Shown in pieces: positions 53,117 through 61,188 of a DNA stretch of 64,000 nucleotides; position 1 is the stretch's first letter; each line of letters starts with the position of its first letter. The notes beneath the pieces are model-generated. The model made no database searches. It was given only the letters and a program-made list of their open reading frames with translations, and was not told the origin of the DNA. The stretch covers positions 82,040 through 146,039 of the forward strand of contig JABAQZ010000008.1 of NCBI GenBank assembly GCA_019187405.1. The letters run 5' to 3'. This stretch comes from Ignavibacteria bacterium. GTDB lineage: Bacteria > Bacteroidota > Ignavibacteria > Tepidaquicellales > Tepidaquicellaceae. The position numbers were made by a program, and so were the translations under genes.

Positions 53117-55540
53117 TCAAGGTCTTATTACAGATACAAAATTTTCGGAATTGTTTGCCGTTATTATACCGTCGCTTCCATCTGTTACTCCGTCGCCGTT
53201 TACATCTGAATCAATATAACCTGTCTCAAAATTTGATGCGTCGTTATCAATTTCAGCGAGATCGGTTGCTTCAATCGTTCCGTCCTGATTTACATCTCCG
53301 CTGTATGTTGCAAATCTGACAGGAGATGCATCCACCTGTATCATGTTATTTCCGAATGCTTTTGTTATGGAGTTTGTAAAATCATAATCCACCGATTTGG
53401 AAAACTGCGGGAAAGTTACAAGCGATGATGACCATGTCTCCAGTGAATTTCTGTGATATATCAATAAAAAATAACCCGTCAGAATATCCGCTGTATTAAA
53501 TGTTACCTGAGAAACACCGGTGTTTGATATGACGGATTTTGAAGACTCAATTACGGGAAATGGAAATATAGCGCTCTTAAGCTCGTATCTTACGGTATCG
53601 GTAATTGTCGTATTTGAAGAAGCATCGTAAAATCCCTGAATCAGTGAAGTACAGTTAAGCAATAATGGTGTTGATGTCTTATTATTAAACTGAATTCCCC
53701 AGGCAATAACTACTCCGGTGTCCGGTCCTCCGTCATCGTTTATTGTTAAAATCCATTTGCCTTTTGCCTGAACACCGGAAAATACTCCGTCCAGATCAAA
53801 CTGCGGCTTTATTTTTGGACTGAATGAAATAAATCTGTTATTTTGAATCAAACTGTCTGCATCAGAATCGAAAACAGTTACAATGTTACCTGCACTGTCA
53901 ATAAGATTGTGGTTTGAATAAAATTCAACGCTTGTCCCTGTAGGACTTTGCAGAGACATTCTAAGTCTGTCTTCTCTGCGCTGCTGCAATGCAATATAAA
54001 TATTTAAATCTGAAATATTTTCATTTAAAGGAATGTCAATGGTATCTCTCATCAATCCCGTATTGCCTGTAGCAGGAATTCTTTTATCAGAATATTTTAT
54101 GTAAAATCCTTTATGGAAAGTTCCGCCGTAGTATCCATTGACCGGCGATTGCATTGAAACTGAAAAATTGTTTGTGTATGTATAATTGGCATTTCTCATA
54201 TTGGATAACGGAGTGCCGTCAGTACAGCCCCAATTCGATCCGTCGAAATTGTAAACTGCATTTGTAACTCCGTCATCATCATTTGATTCGTTTATTGATT
54301 CATACATTGTGTTGTTAATTTCATTTATGGATTTTACATCATGAAAAATTCTCAGCTCATCTATAAATCCGTTGAATGATGCGCTTCCTAATCCTCCGGT
54401 ACCCAACAACAATGAATCAGCATCGTTTGTAATGTTTCCCGGAGTCTTGTTTCCCGTAGTTCCTCTTTTTCCGTTTATATAAAATTCATATCTGCCGGAT
54501 GTACCAAAATAAGTAAAGGCAATATGATTCCATCTGTTTAGCTTTACCGAATCGCTTGAAGATATCAGTGTATTGTTTATGTATGCTCTAAGCTTTCCGC
54601 TGCTTAAATGAAGCTGATAGCTTGGATTAAAAGAAAAGTAAGGACCTTTATAAATAATTCCCATTGTTGAAATTTTCGGAAAAATCCACATCTCAATGGT
54701 CAGTACAGAAGTTGGACTGACGTTTGCATTATCTTCCATTGAGACATAACCGGGAGTGCCTGACAAGTCAATGCAGGCATTCATCTGCAGATGATTCAGC
54801 GGTCTGTCTTTCATGTCATTTACTATCACATTCTTGGCAAATCCATGATTCCCTTTGCCGGAAAAATCTGATGTAGAAAAAAGTGTTCCCGCACCGGTAG
54901 GATTTTGCATTGTCATTGACAATACAAGGTTTTGAAAGATACCGTTACCTACAACGCCTAAACTGTTTCTAAATAATACCTGAATAGCTAAACCAGATAA
55001 GTTTGTATTCCATATTTTTACTTCATCAATGCTTCCATTAAATGGTGTTGTTGTTCCTGAGATTCCAATGAACAAAGAATCAGTATTTGAGATAGGTGCT
55101 GCACTTGCCACTGTAGCAATCGTGTCAGATATTCCGTTTATGAAAAGATAGAATGTATTTAATGAGGATTCATAAACTGCAGCTATATGCGTCCATTGAT
55201 TTATCTGAACTGCTGTCTTTGATACCAATCTTTGAGATCCGTTTGTTATGAATTGTATTTTCCCGGTATTTAACAACCTTAGAGCATAAATTAATGATGT
55301 ACCAAGCGCACCGCCTTTTGAAATTATACCTTTGCTAGCACCCGATAATGTCGCTGGATTTATCCAAGCTTCAATTGTAAAACTTCCCGTGATATTCAAT
55401 GTGGAAGAATTTGGTACGGAAATATAGCGTGCATTAGATCCAGTGAATAGAGCTGCCTGATTCCAGTACATCTGTGAAATTCCGCTAACGGGAATTAATA
55501 ACAAAAATAATAAGACTGCTTTAAATTTTTTTGTTGTCAT
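53117..55540 (-). CDS. Secreted protein: two LamG domains, proprotein-convertase P domain, dockerin-like C-terminus
   Basis: 807 residues, signal peptide MTTKKFKAVLLFLLLIPVSG. Two concanavalin/LamG domains (about 35-210 with NITGSFTIEAWINPATL and 255-420 with VLTIEMWIFPKI) each include the FYLFINGISDT/YEFYINGKRGT strands. A P-domain-like region near 490-640 (IPLNENISDLNIYIALQQ...GKWILTINDDGG) follows, and the C-terminus carries a dockerin-type calcium repeat (GDVNQDGTIEATDLAEI, about 748-762, and DVNGDGVTDGSDGII). Unlike the nearby subtilase, it lacks a T9SS C-terminal sorting domain. Likely an extracellular adhesin or complex component. ATG start at 55540; preceded by the structured element 55588-55690. 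Confidence 0.85.
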   Translation of the reverse strand: MTTKKFKAVLLFLLLIPVSGISQMYWNQAALFTGSNARYISVPNSSTLNITGSFTIEAWINPATLSGASKGIISKGGALGTSLIYALRLLNTGKIQFITNGSQRLVSKTAVQINQWTHIAAVYESSLNTFYLFINGISDTIATVASAAPISNTDSLFIGISGTTTPFNGSIDEVKIWNTNLSGLAIQVLFRNSLGVVGNGIFQNLVLSMTMQNPTGAGTLFSTSDFSGKGNHGFAKNVIVNDMKDRPLNHLQMNACIDLSGTPGYVSMEDNANVSPTSVLTIEMWIFPKISTMGIIYKGPYFSFNPSYQLHLSSGKLRAYINNTLISSSDSVKLNRWNHIAFTYFGTSGRYEFYINGKRGTTGNKTPGNITNDADSLLLGTGGLGSASFNGFIDELRIFHDVKSINEINNTMYESINESNDDDGVTNAVYNFDGSNWGCTDGTPLSNMRNANYTYTNNFSVSMQSPVNGYYGGTFHKGFYIKYSDKRIPATGNTGLMRDTIDIPLNENISDLNIYIALQQRREDRLRMSLQSPTGTSVEFYSNHNLIDSAGNIVTVFDSDADSLIQNNRFISFSPKIKPQFDLDGVFSGVQAKGKWILTINDDGGPDTGVVIAWGIQFNNKTSTPLLLNCTSLIQGFYDASSNTTITDTVRYELKSAIFPFPVIESSKSVISNTGVSQVTFNTADILTGYFLLIYHRNSLETWSSSLVTFPQFSKSVDYDFTNSITKAFGNNMIQVDASPVRFATYSGDVNQDGTIEATDLAEIDNDASNFETGYIDSDVNGDGVTDGSDGIITANNSENFVSVIRP

Positions 55541-55969
55541 TTTTTAAATTTATTTTTTTAAACAAAGAATAATGATTAAATTAAATTCGGGTTTAAAAGC
55601 TTCGCTAGCAGAAGCTTAAAAAACCCGATCATCATCCCTTTTTGAGGGTACACTTTGGTTTGTATAAAATTCCGATAAAAGGATGATGATTATTTTTTAA
55701 ACTATGCAAAAATATCTGAAGATTTAGTAAGTGCAAAATTTATTTTAGCGAATTTTTAGTCAGAAAAAGTTTAAATGAAACTAAAAAAGTTCGATTTTCA
55801 TCTATAATTGGAGAAATTATAATGTTTGTTTTAGTCTTCAAAGGAGGATTGAATAAAATCAAGAATGCTTTTATAAAAAAGATTTTTCGTTGTTTATTCA
55901 TTTTAAAATTTACTGTGAATATTATCTGACTCCATAAAGAATAAATATATTTATAAATTGAGTTGACTC
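55541..55969. other. Divergent intergenic region between the LamG gene and the T9SS beta-propeller gene
   Basis: 429 bp, with divergent promoters expected. Its left part (55588-55690) is the structured element annotated separately. The rest, 55691-55969, is AT-rich, with no supported gene; a 35-codon ATG frame at 55822-55929 is rejected. The AAAGGAGG at 55840-55847 is not placed to serve any long frame. Confidence 0.4.
55588..55690. ncRNA. Structured non-coding element: strong hairpin plus enclosing 10-bp inverted repeat
   Basis: A 16-bp hairpin CGGGTTTAAAAGCTTC / GAAGCTTAAAAAACCCG (55588-55603 and 55611-55627, loop GCTAGCA, a few mismatches). Directly adjacent, ATCATCATCC (55628-55637) pairs with GGATGATGAT (55681-55690) across 43 nt. 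On the plus strand a TTATTTTTT tract follows the second arm, compatible with the 3' end of a small RNA. On the minus strand it would lie in the 5' untranslated region of the LamG gene, 47 nt before its start. Which strand is transcribed is unknown; riboswitch or sRNA is inference. Confidence 0.45.
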
Positions 55970-57613
55970 ATGATTCAATTTATTTTGAAAAATATTTTAT
56001 TGCCTGCACTTTTTTTACTTATGCCGTTAATTGCAGTTTCGCAAGTTATTCAGGACTGGGTAAGCAGGTATAATGGATCTGGAAATAGTTTTGATATTGT
56101 GTCTGAATTAATCATTGATAAGCAGAATAATGTCAATGTATATGGTTCAAGTATTGGCGTGAATACGCTGTCAGATTTTACTATAGTAAAATACCGTTCA
56201 AATGGTGAAGTGATATGGACTGCACTCTATGATGTAAGCGGCAGCATTGATCAGATTAACTCTGCCGATATGGATGATGAGGGAAATTCTTATGTTACCG
56301 GTATGACGACTGACAGTAACTTGATTTCGGCAATTACTACTGCAATGATTGATTCGTCTGGAAAAATTCTCTGGGTAAAAAAATTCCACAGTTCAGGTTT
56401 TATTTACGGATCCGGACAAAGTATTTCAGTTGATAATTCGGGTAATGTAGCAGTAACTGGATTTATAAGAAATCTCTTTGGTTATTTTGATATCATTCTA
56501 ATAAAATATTCCCTTGCCGGCGCTGAACTTGCATCTGAAATATACAGCGGAATATCACCCGGTAACAGTCTGCCAGTTAGCATTAAGACAGATTCATTTG
56601 ATAATGTTTTTATTGTAGGAACTTCAAAAACAAATTCAGGGTCTGAAGACATTATCCTTCTTAAATATGACAGTGCTTTTAATTTGATCGGAGTAAACAT
56701 ATTTAACGGAACTGCTAATCTTGATGATAAAGTATCGGACATTGTTACGGATGAAGAAAATAATGTTTACATCTGCGGAAGTATCTATAATAATTTTTCG
56801 CATTCGGATTTCTTTGTTGCAAAGATTAATTCCCTGGGAATTCATGTCTGGTCTCGTATAATTGATGGCGCCGGTCACAACTTGGATTTTGCCAACTCAA
56901 TCACAATTGACAATGCACATATTTATGTTACCGGATCCAGCAGAAACGATACAATTCTCGGATCGGAAGATTTTATGACTGTTAAACTGAATATGGATGG
57001 TACGGTAGTCTGGACGTCTGTGTATAATGGAAATTCTGGCGGATCTGATTATGGAAATTCTATAGATATTGATATTGAGGGTAATGTATATGCCGGTGGA
57101 GCCTCCGACAGAGGTAATAATCAAATGGAATATACGTTGCTGAAATATAATTCGTTTGGAGTATTGGAGTGGCTTAAAAAGTACAGTATTGCAGAAATAC
57201 CCGAAGATTTTATATACTCATTGAAAATTGATACTTCAGGGAGTATTGTAGTTTCGGGAATAAGTATTGGAATAAATACCGACTATGATTTTGCAACAAT
57301 TAAATATTCACAGCTTACAAATATTTGTGGTAATTCACATGAAAATCCCGCAAGCTTTTATCTTGAACAAAATTTTCCGAATCCATTTAATCCTCAAACA
57401 ATCATAAGATTTAATCTTCCGGAGTATGAACATGTGTCTTTAATAGTTTATGACGTTCTTGGAAATCAGGTTGATGTATTGGTTGATGAGCCTTTATCTT
57501 CCGGAAATCATGAAATTGAATTCGACGGAAGCTCTTTCTCTTCCGGTGTTTATTTTTATAAACTTGAAACTCCGTATTCCCAAGAAGTAAAAAGAATGGT
57601 TCTCCTAAAATAA
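55970..57613 (+). CDS. Secreted SBBP-type beta-propeller protein with T9SS C-terminal sorting domain
   Basis: 547 residues with signal peptide (ILLPALFLLMPLIAVSQ). Repeated blocks like DEEGNSYVTGMTTD, VDNSGNVAVTGFIRN, TDSFDNVFIVGTSKT, TDEENNVYICGSIYN, DNAHIYVTGSSRND and DIEGNVYAGGASDRG are SBBP beta-propeller repeats. C-terminal T9SS type A domain: NFPNPFNPQTIIRFNLPE, ...VYDVLGNQVDVLVDEPL..., SSGVYFYKLET and terminal VKRMVLLK. Likely exported through the outer membrane and anchored or released at the surface. Only four bases separate its stop from the 23-bp repeat array. ATG start at 55970. Confidence 0.9.
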   Translation: MIQFILKNILLPALFLLMPLIAVSQVIQDWVSRYNGSGNSFDIVSELIIDKQNNVNVYGSSIGVNTLSDFTIVKYRSNGEVIWTALYDVSGSIDQINSADMDDEGNSYVTGMTTDSNLISAITTAMIDSSGKILWVKKFHSSGFIYGSGQSISVDNSGNVAVTGFIRNLFGYFDIILIKYSLAGAELASEIYSGISPGNSLPVSIKTDSFDNVFIVGTSKTNSGSEDIILLKYDSAFNLIGVNIFNGTANLDDKVSDIVTDEENNVYICGSIYNNFSHSDFFVAKINSLGIHVWSRIIDGAGHNLDFANSITIDNAHIYVTGSSRNDTILGSEDFMTVKLNMDGTVVWTSVYNGNSGGSDYGNSIDIDIEGNVYAGGASDRGNNQMEYTLLKYNSFGVLEWLKKYSIAEIPEDFIYSLKIDTSGSIVVSGISIGINTDYDFATIKYSQLTNICGNSHENPASFYLEQNFPNPFNPQTIIRFNLPEYEHVSLIVYDVLGNQVDVLVDEPLSSGNHEIEFDGSSFSSGVYFYKLETPYSQEVKRMVLLK

Positions 57614-57617
57614 GAAT

Positions 57618-58744
57618 TCTGCGTAATCTGCGCGAAAGTGTCTGCGAAATCTGCACGAAAGTGTCTGCGCAATCTGCGAGAGAGCGTCTGCGCAATCTGC
57701 ACGAAAGTGTCTGCGAAATCTGCGAGAGAGCGTCTGCGTAATCTGCGCGAGAGCGTCTGCGCAATCTGCGAGAGAGCGTCTGCGCAATCTGCGAGAGAGC
57801 GTCTGCGCAATCTGCGTGAAAGTGTCTGCGAAATCTGCGAGAGAGCGTCTGCGTAATCTGCGAGAGAGCGTCTGCGTAATCTGCGAGAGAGCGTCTGCGT
57901 AATCTGCGCGAAAGTATCTGCGTAATCTGCGCGAAAGTGTCTGCGAAATCTGCACGAAAGTGTCTGCGCAATCTGCGAGAGAGCGTCTGCGCAATCTGCA
58001 CGAAAGTGTCTGCGAAATCTGCGAGAGAGTATCTGCGTAATCTGCGAGAGAGTATCTGCGTAATCTGCGAGAGAGTATCTGCGTAATCTGCGAGAGAGTA
58101 TCTGCGTAATCTGCGAGAGAGCGTCTGCGCAATCTGCGAGAGAGCGTCTGCGAAATCTGCGAGAGAGCGTCTGCGCAATCTGCGAGAGAGCGTCTGCGCA
58201 ATCTGCGAGAGAATGTCTGCGCAATCTGCGAGAGAGTGTCTGCGAAATCTGCGAGAGAGTGTCTGCGAAATCTGCGAGAGAGCGTCTGCGCAATCTGCGT
58301 GAAAGTGTCTGCGAAATCTGCGAGAGAGCGTCTGCGTAATCTGCGAGAGAGCGTCTGCGTAATCTGCGAGAGAGCGTCTGCGTAATCTGCGCGAAAGTAT
58401 CTGCGTAATCTGCGCGAAAGTGTCTGCGAAATCTGCACGAAAGTGTCTGCGCAATCTGCGAGAGAGCGTCTGCGCAATCTGCACGAAAGTGTCTGCGAAA
58501 TCTGCGAGAGAGCGTCTGCGTAATCTGCGCGAGAGCGTCTGCGAAATCTGCGAGAGAGCGTCTGCGAAATCTGTGAGAGAGCGTCTGCGAAATCTGTGAG
58601 AGAGCATCTGCGCAATCTGCGAGAGAGCGTCTGCGAAATCTGCGCGAAAGCATCTGCGTAATCTGCGAGAGAGTATCTGCGAAATCTGCGAGAGAGTATC
58701 TGCGTAATCTGCGCGAAAGTGTCTGCTCAATCTGCGCGAGTGAC
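57618..58744. repeat. Tandem array of exactly 49 units of 23 bp, phase-perfect
   Basis: Forty-nine consecutive 23-bp units without a single insertion or deletion: unit n starts at 57618 + 23(n-1). Each unit begins TCTGCG, has a variable base 7 (T, C or A), then AATCTGC, a variable pair at 15-16, GA, variable base 19, AG, and a variable pair at 22-23. Only bases 7, 15, 16, 19, 22 and 23 vary regularly; the rest is near invariant. Sub-repeat TCTGCG occurs twice per unit. The array is visibly GC-richer than its flanks. It has no unique spacers, so it is not CRISPR. It fills the gap between two convergent genes. The last unit (49) is degenerate. Confidence 0.97.
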
Positions 58745-58861
58745 TCAAATGCTTAGCGCTGTTATTGTATTAATAAAATTCTTCTGAATCGCTATACTTA
58801 AAATTGCTCTGAAATGTTATTTCTTCACAATGCAAAATTCTGTGAAATCTCGAAATTAATA

Positions 58862-59770
58862 TCAGTGTTTTGGTATAAAATAATTCAGCATTTTATATAT
58901 TAGCTTTGCAGTAAGAAAATCAGGATATGGAAATTCTCTCCTTGGAGATAACTCGACAACGTCAAATCCTATTACCTTTTTTCTTTCACCTAGTTTTTTC
59001 AAAAGCGACATAGTTTCATGCCAGTAAAATCCGTTTGGTTCAGGAGTACCAGTTGACGGCATGATTGAAGGATCAAAATAATCTACATCAAAAGTAATGT
59101 AAACGTTATTCTTAAGTTTTTCGATTACTTTATCAGTCCAGTCTTCACCGTATCTGCCGTTCCGGATCTCGTAAGCATAAAAAGTATTTATACCGTTGTC
59201 TTTTATGTAATCGAATTCTTCCCTGCATTGAGCTCTGATTCCAACTTGTACAATATCTTTTGTAAATTCACACACTCTTGCTGCAAAAGAAGCATGGGAA
59301 TATTTTGAACCTTCGTATTCCTGCCTTAAATCAGAGTGAGCGTCAAAGTGTAGAATAGAAAGATCTTCGTAAGCTTCAAAATGTGCCTTAATAGGAGACG
59401 TGGAAATGGAATGCTCCCCTCCGATGGTTACGACAAATTTTTCGTTTTCTATATGCTGACGGATGTTTTCGTAAATGTAATTCAAAGCATCTAAACCTTT
59501 CTTGTTTTTAAAATCCAGAGGAAACAAAGTGCAGATGCCGTTTCCATTTTCAAAGCACAATTCTCTTTCTGTTTCCTCATCAAAAAACTCAACGTAATGG
59601 GAAGCATTAAGTATTGCCTTTGGCCCTTTTGATGTGCCTTTGCCGTATGATGTAGTCAATTCATACGGAACGGGGATGATTACGATTTGCGAATTTTTGT
59701 AATTCGAAAATTCCTCCTCGATTGCGAGAAAATTTTTTTTAACCGAGTACTGCCTGAATCTGCTTTTCAT
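58862..59770 (-). CDS. speB: Agmatinase/arginase-family ureohydrolase
   Basis: Dimanganese ureohydrolase fold, about 302 residues from ATG 59770; a TTG at 59803 would extend it 11 residues into dnaX. Metal motifs: GGEHSISTSP, DAHSDLRQEYEG (DxHxD) and ITFDVDYFDPSIMPSTGTPEPNG. The size and GGEHS/DVDYFDPS pattern fit agmatinase (agmatine to putrescine) better than arginase; the substrate is inferred. It lies four bases after dnaX on the same strand. No terminator hairpin is seen between its stop and the tandem-repeat array. Confidence 0.9.
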   Translation of the reverse strand: MKSRFRQYSVKKNFLAIEEEFSNYKNSQIVIIPVPYELTTSYGKGTSKGPKAILNASHYVEFFDEETERELCFENGNGICTLFPLDFKNKKGLDALNYIYENIRQHIENEKFVVTIGGEHSISTSPIKAHFEAYEDLSILHFDAHSDLRQEYEGSKYSHASFAARVCEFTKDIVQVGIRAQCREEFDYIKDNGINTFYAYEIRNGRYGEDWTDKVIEKLKNNVYITFDVDYFDPSIMPSTGTPEPNGFYWHETMSLLKKLGERKKVIGFDVVELSPRREFPYPDFLTAKLIYKMLNYFIPKH

Positions 59771-59774
59771 TTTT

Positions 59775-61127
59775 CTAATTAAAGTTATAATCTTCTGCGT
59801 CAAACAGATGTTTAATAAGCTGCGCCAGATCTCCTTCCTTTAGAATTGCCTTTCCTTCAGTATGGTTTCCTTTATTTTCTGTTTCTGATAATTTGTTTTT
59901 AGAATTATTTTTTTTATGAATTTGTATGTTATCTTTCTTCTTTTCTAAAACATCCTTATTTACAAATTCATTGCCGGATTTGGATTTTTTTTTTACTGCT
60001 TCCAGCTCCGACAAAATCTCCGCCAAATCAGCAACTTCCGAATTTACCCTGCTCAGCTCGGCAAGCAGCGCTTCTGTAAGGATTTTTTGATTTGATGAAT
60101 ACTTAAATCTGCTTTCTGATTCAATCAGTATTTTTAATAGCCTGTCAATCTGCTCTTCAGTAAATTTTTCCGACTCTTCGGAATATTTTTCTTTAATCGA
60201 GTCTGATTCATCTATCAATCCTGAATTGCCTGTGCTTTTGACAATCATCAGATCCCTTATATGCTCTGTAAGTCCGTGAAAAAAAGTCTGTAGATCAAAT
60301 CCTTTTTCATTAAGCTCATTAAAATATTTCAGCAGTTCCCCGGTGTTGCCTTCCCGTATCATTTTTGAAATCTCAAAATAAATTTCTTTGTCAGGTATGT
60401 TAAGAAAATTTTTGAGATCAGAATACTTAATGTCTGTTCCGCAAAATGATACCGCCATGTCAAATACACCCTGTGCATCTCTCAAAGCTCCATCCCCGAG
60501 TTTAGCAATGAGAAATAAGGAATCTTTGTCAATTTTGATCTTTTCTTCCTTTGCAATGTATTTAAGGTTTTCTGTGATTTCACTTATCTTAATTCGCTGT
60601 AAAGGAAATCTCTGACAACGGCTGACTATTGTCGCGGGAATTTTTTCAGGATTAGTCGTAGCCAGAATAAATATCAAATAACCCGGAGGCTCTTCTAAAA
60701 TCTTAAGCAAAGCATTAAACGCATGCTGTGTAAGCATGTGAACTTCATCAACAATAAAAAACTTATATCTGCTTTTTATTGGAAAAAATTTTGCAGCATC
60801 CTGAATTGCTCTTACATCATCGATACCCCTGTTTGATGCGGCATCAAGCTCGAATATGTCAGGATGAATTCCATTTGTAATTTCGACGCATGAATTACAT
60901 TTATTGCACGGCTCGCCTTTGTCAGGCTTCTCGCAGTTAAGCGCTTTTGCTAAAATTCTTGCAATGGTTGTCTTGCCAACTCCCCTCGGTCCGCTGAGAA
61001 GATATGAGTGCGCAATCTTTCCCGATAAAATCGCATTCTTCAGAGTTTGAGTTACAAATTCCTGCGATGATACATCAGAAAATTTCTGCGGTCTGTATTT
61101 CCTTGCTGAAACCTTGTAATCGGACAA
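59775..61127 (-). CDS. dnaX: DNA polymerase III gamma-type clamp-loader subunit
   Basis: AAA+ clamp-loader ATPase. 450 residues: YRPQKFSDVSSQEFVTQTLKNAI, Walker A GPRGVGKT (46-53), zinc cysteines C65, C74, C77, C80, DEVHML Walker B, sensor TTNPEKIPATIVSRCQRF. Full tau proteins are often 550-650 residues; this one ends after a charged linker and DnaX-type C-terminus (KEGDLAQLIKHLFDAEDYNFN), so it is a gamma-like or short form. Start TTG at 61127. Followed by the agmatinase gene. The partner delta' is at 8652-9782. Confidence 0.95.
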   Translation of the reverse strand: MSDYKVSARKYRPQKFSDVSSQEFVTQTLKNAILSGKIAHSYLLSGPRGVGKTTIARILAKALNCEKPDKGEPCNKCNSCVEITNGIHPDIFELDAASNRGIDDVRAIQDAAKFFPIKSRYKFFIVDEVHMLTQHAFNALLKILEEPPGYLIFILATTNPEKIPATIVSRCQRFPLQRIKISEITENLKYIAKEEKIKIDKDSLFLIAKLGDGALRDAQGVFDMAVSFCGTDIKYSDLKNFLNIPDKEIYFEISKMIREGNTGELLKYFNELNEKGFDLQTFFHGLTEHIRDLMIVKSTGNSGLIDESDSIKEKYSEESEKFTEEQIDRLLKILIESESRFKYSSNQKILTEALLAELSRVNSEVADLAEILSELEAVKKKSKSGNEFVNKDVLEKKKDNIQIHKKNNSKNKLSETENKGNHTEGKAILKEGDLAQLIKHLFDAEDYNFN

Positions 61128-61188
61128 AATATATTTAATTAAATATTAAATTTTTTATAAAGAATATTACCTGTTATTCAATGCGTGT

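Noticed and set aside
55822..55929. 35-codon frame with a nearby AAAGGAGG
   Set aside because: The Shine-Dalgarno is inside the frame and only one base from an internal TTG, the sequence is low complexity hydrophobic/basic, and no homologue is recognised.
57618..58744. Tandem array as a CRISPR array
   Set aside because: Units are contiguous with no unique spacers, the period is only 23 bp, and no cas genes are nearby.
57411..58748. Long minus-strand frames of 445, 365 and 336 codons with Arg-rich 23-residue repeats
   Set aside because: They coincide with the 23-bp array, exist in all three frames with the same repeat, have no leader or domain, and one overlaps the T9SS gene antisense. They follow from the repeat having no stop codon, not from selection for protein.
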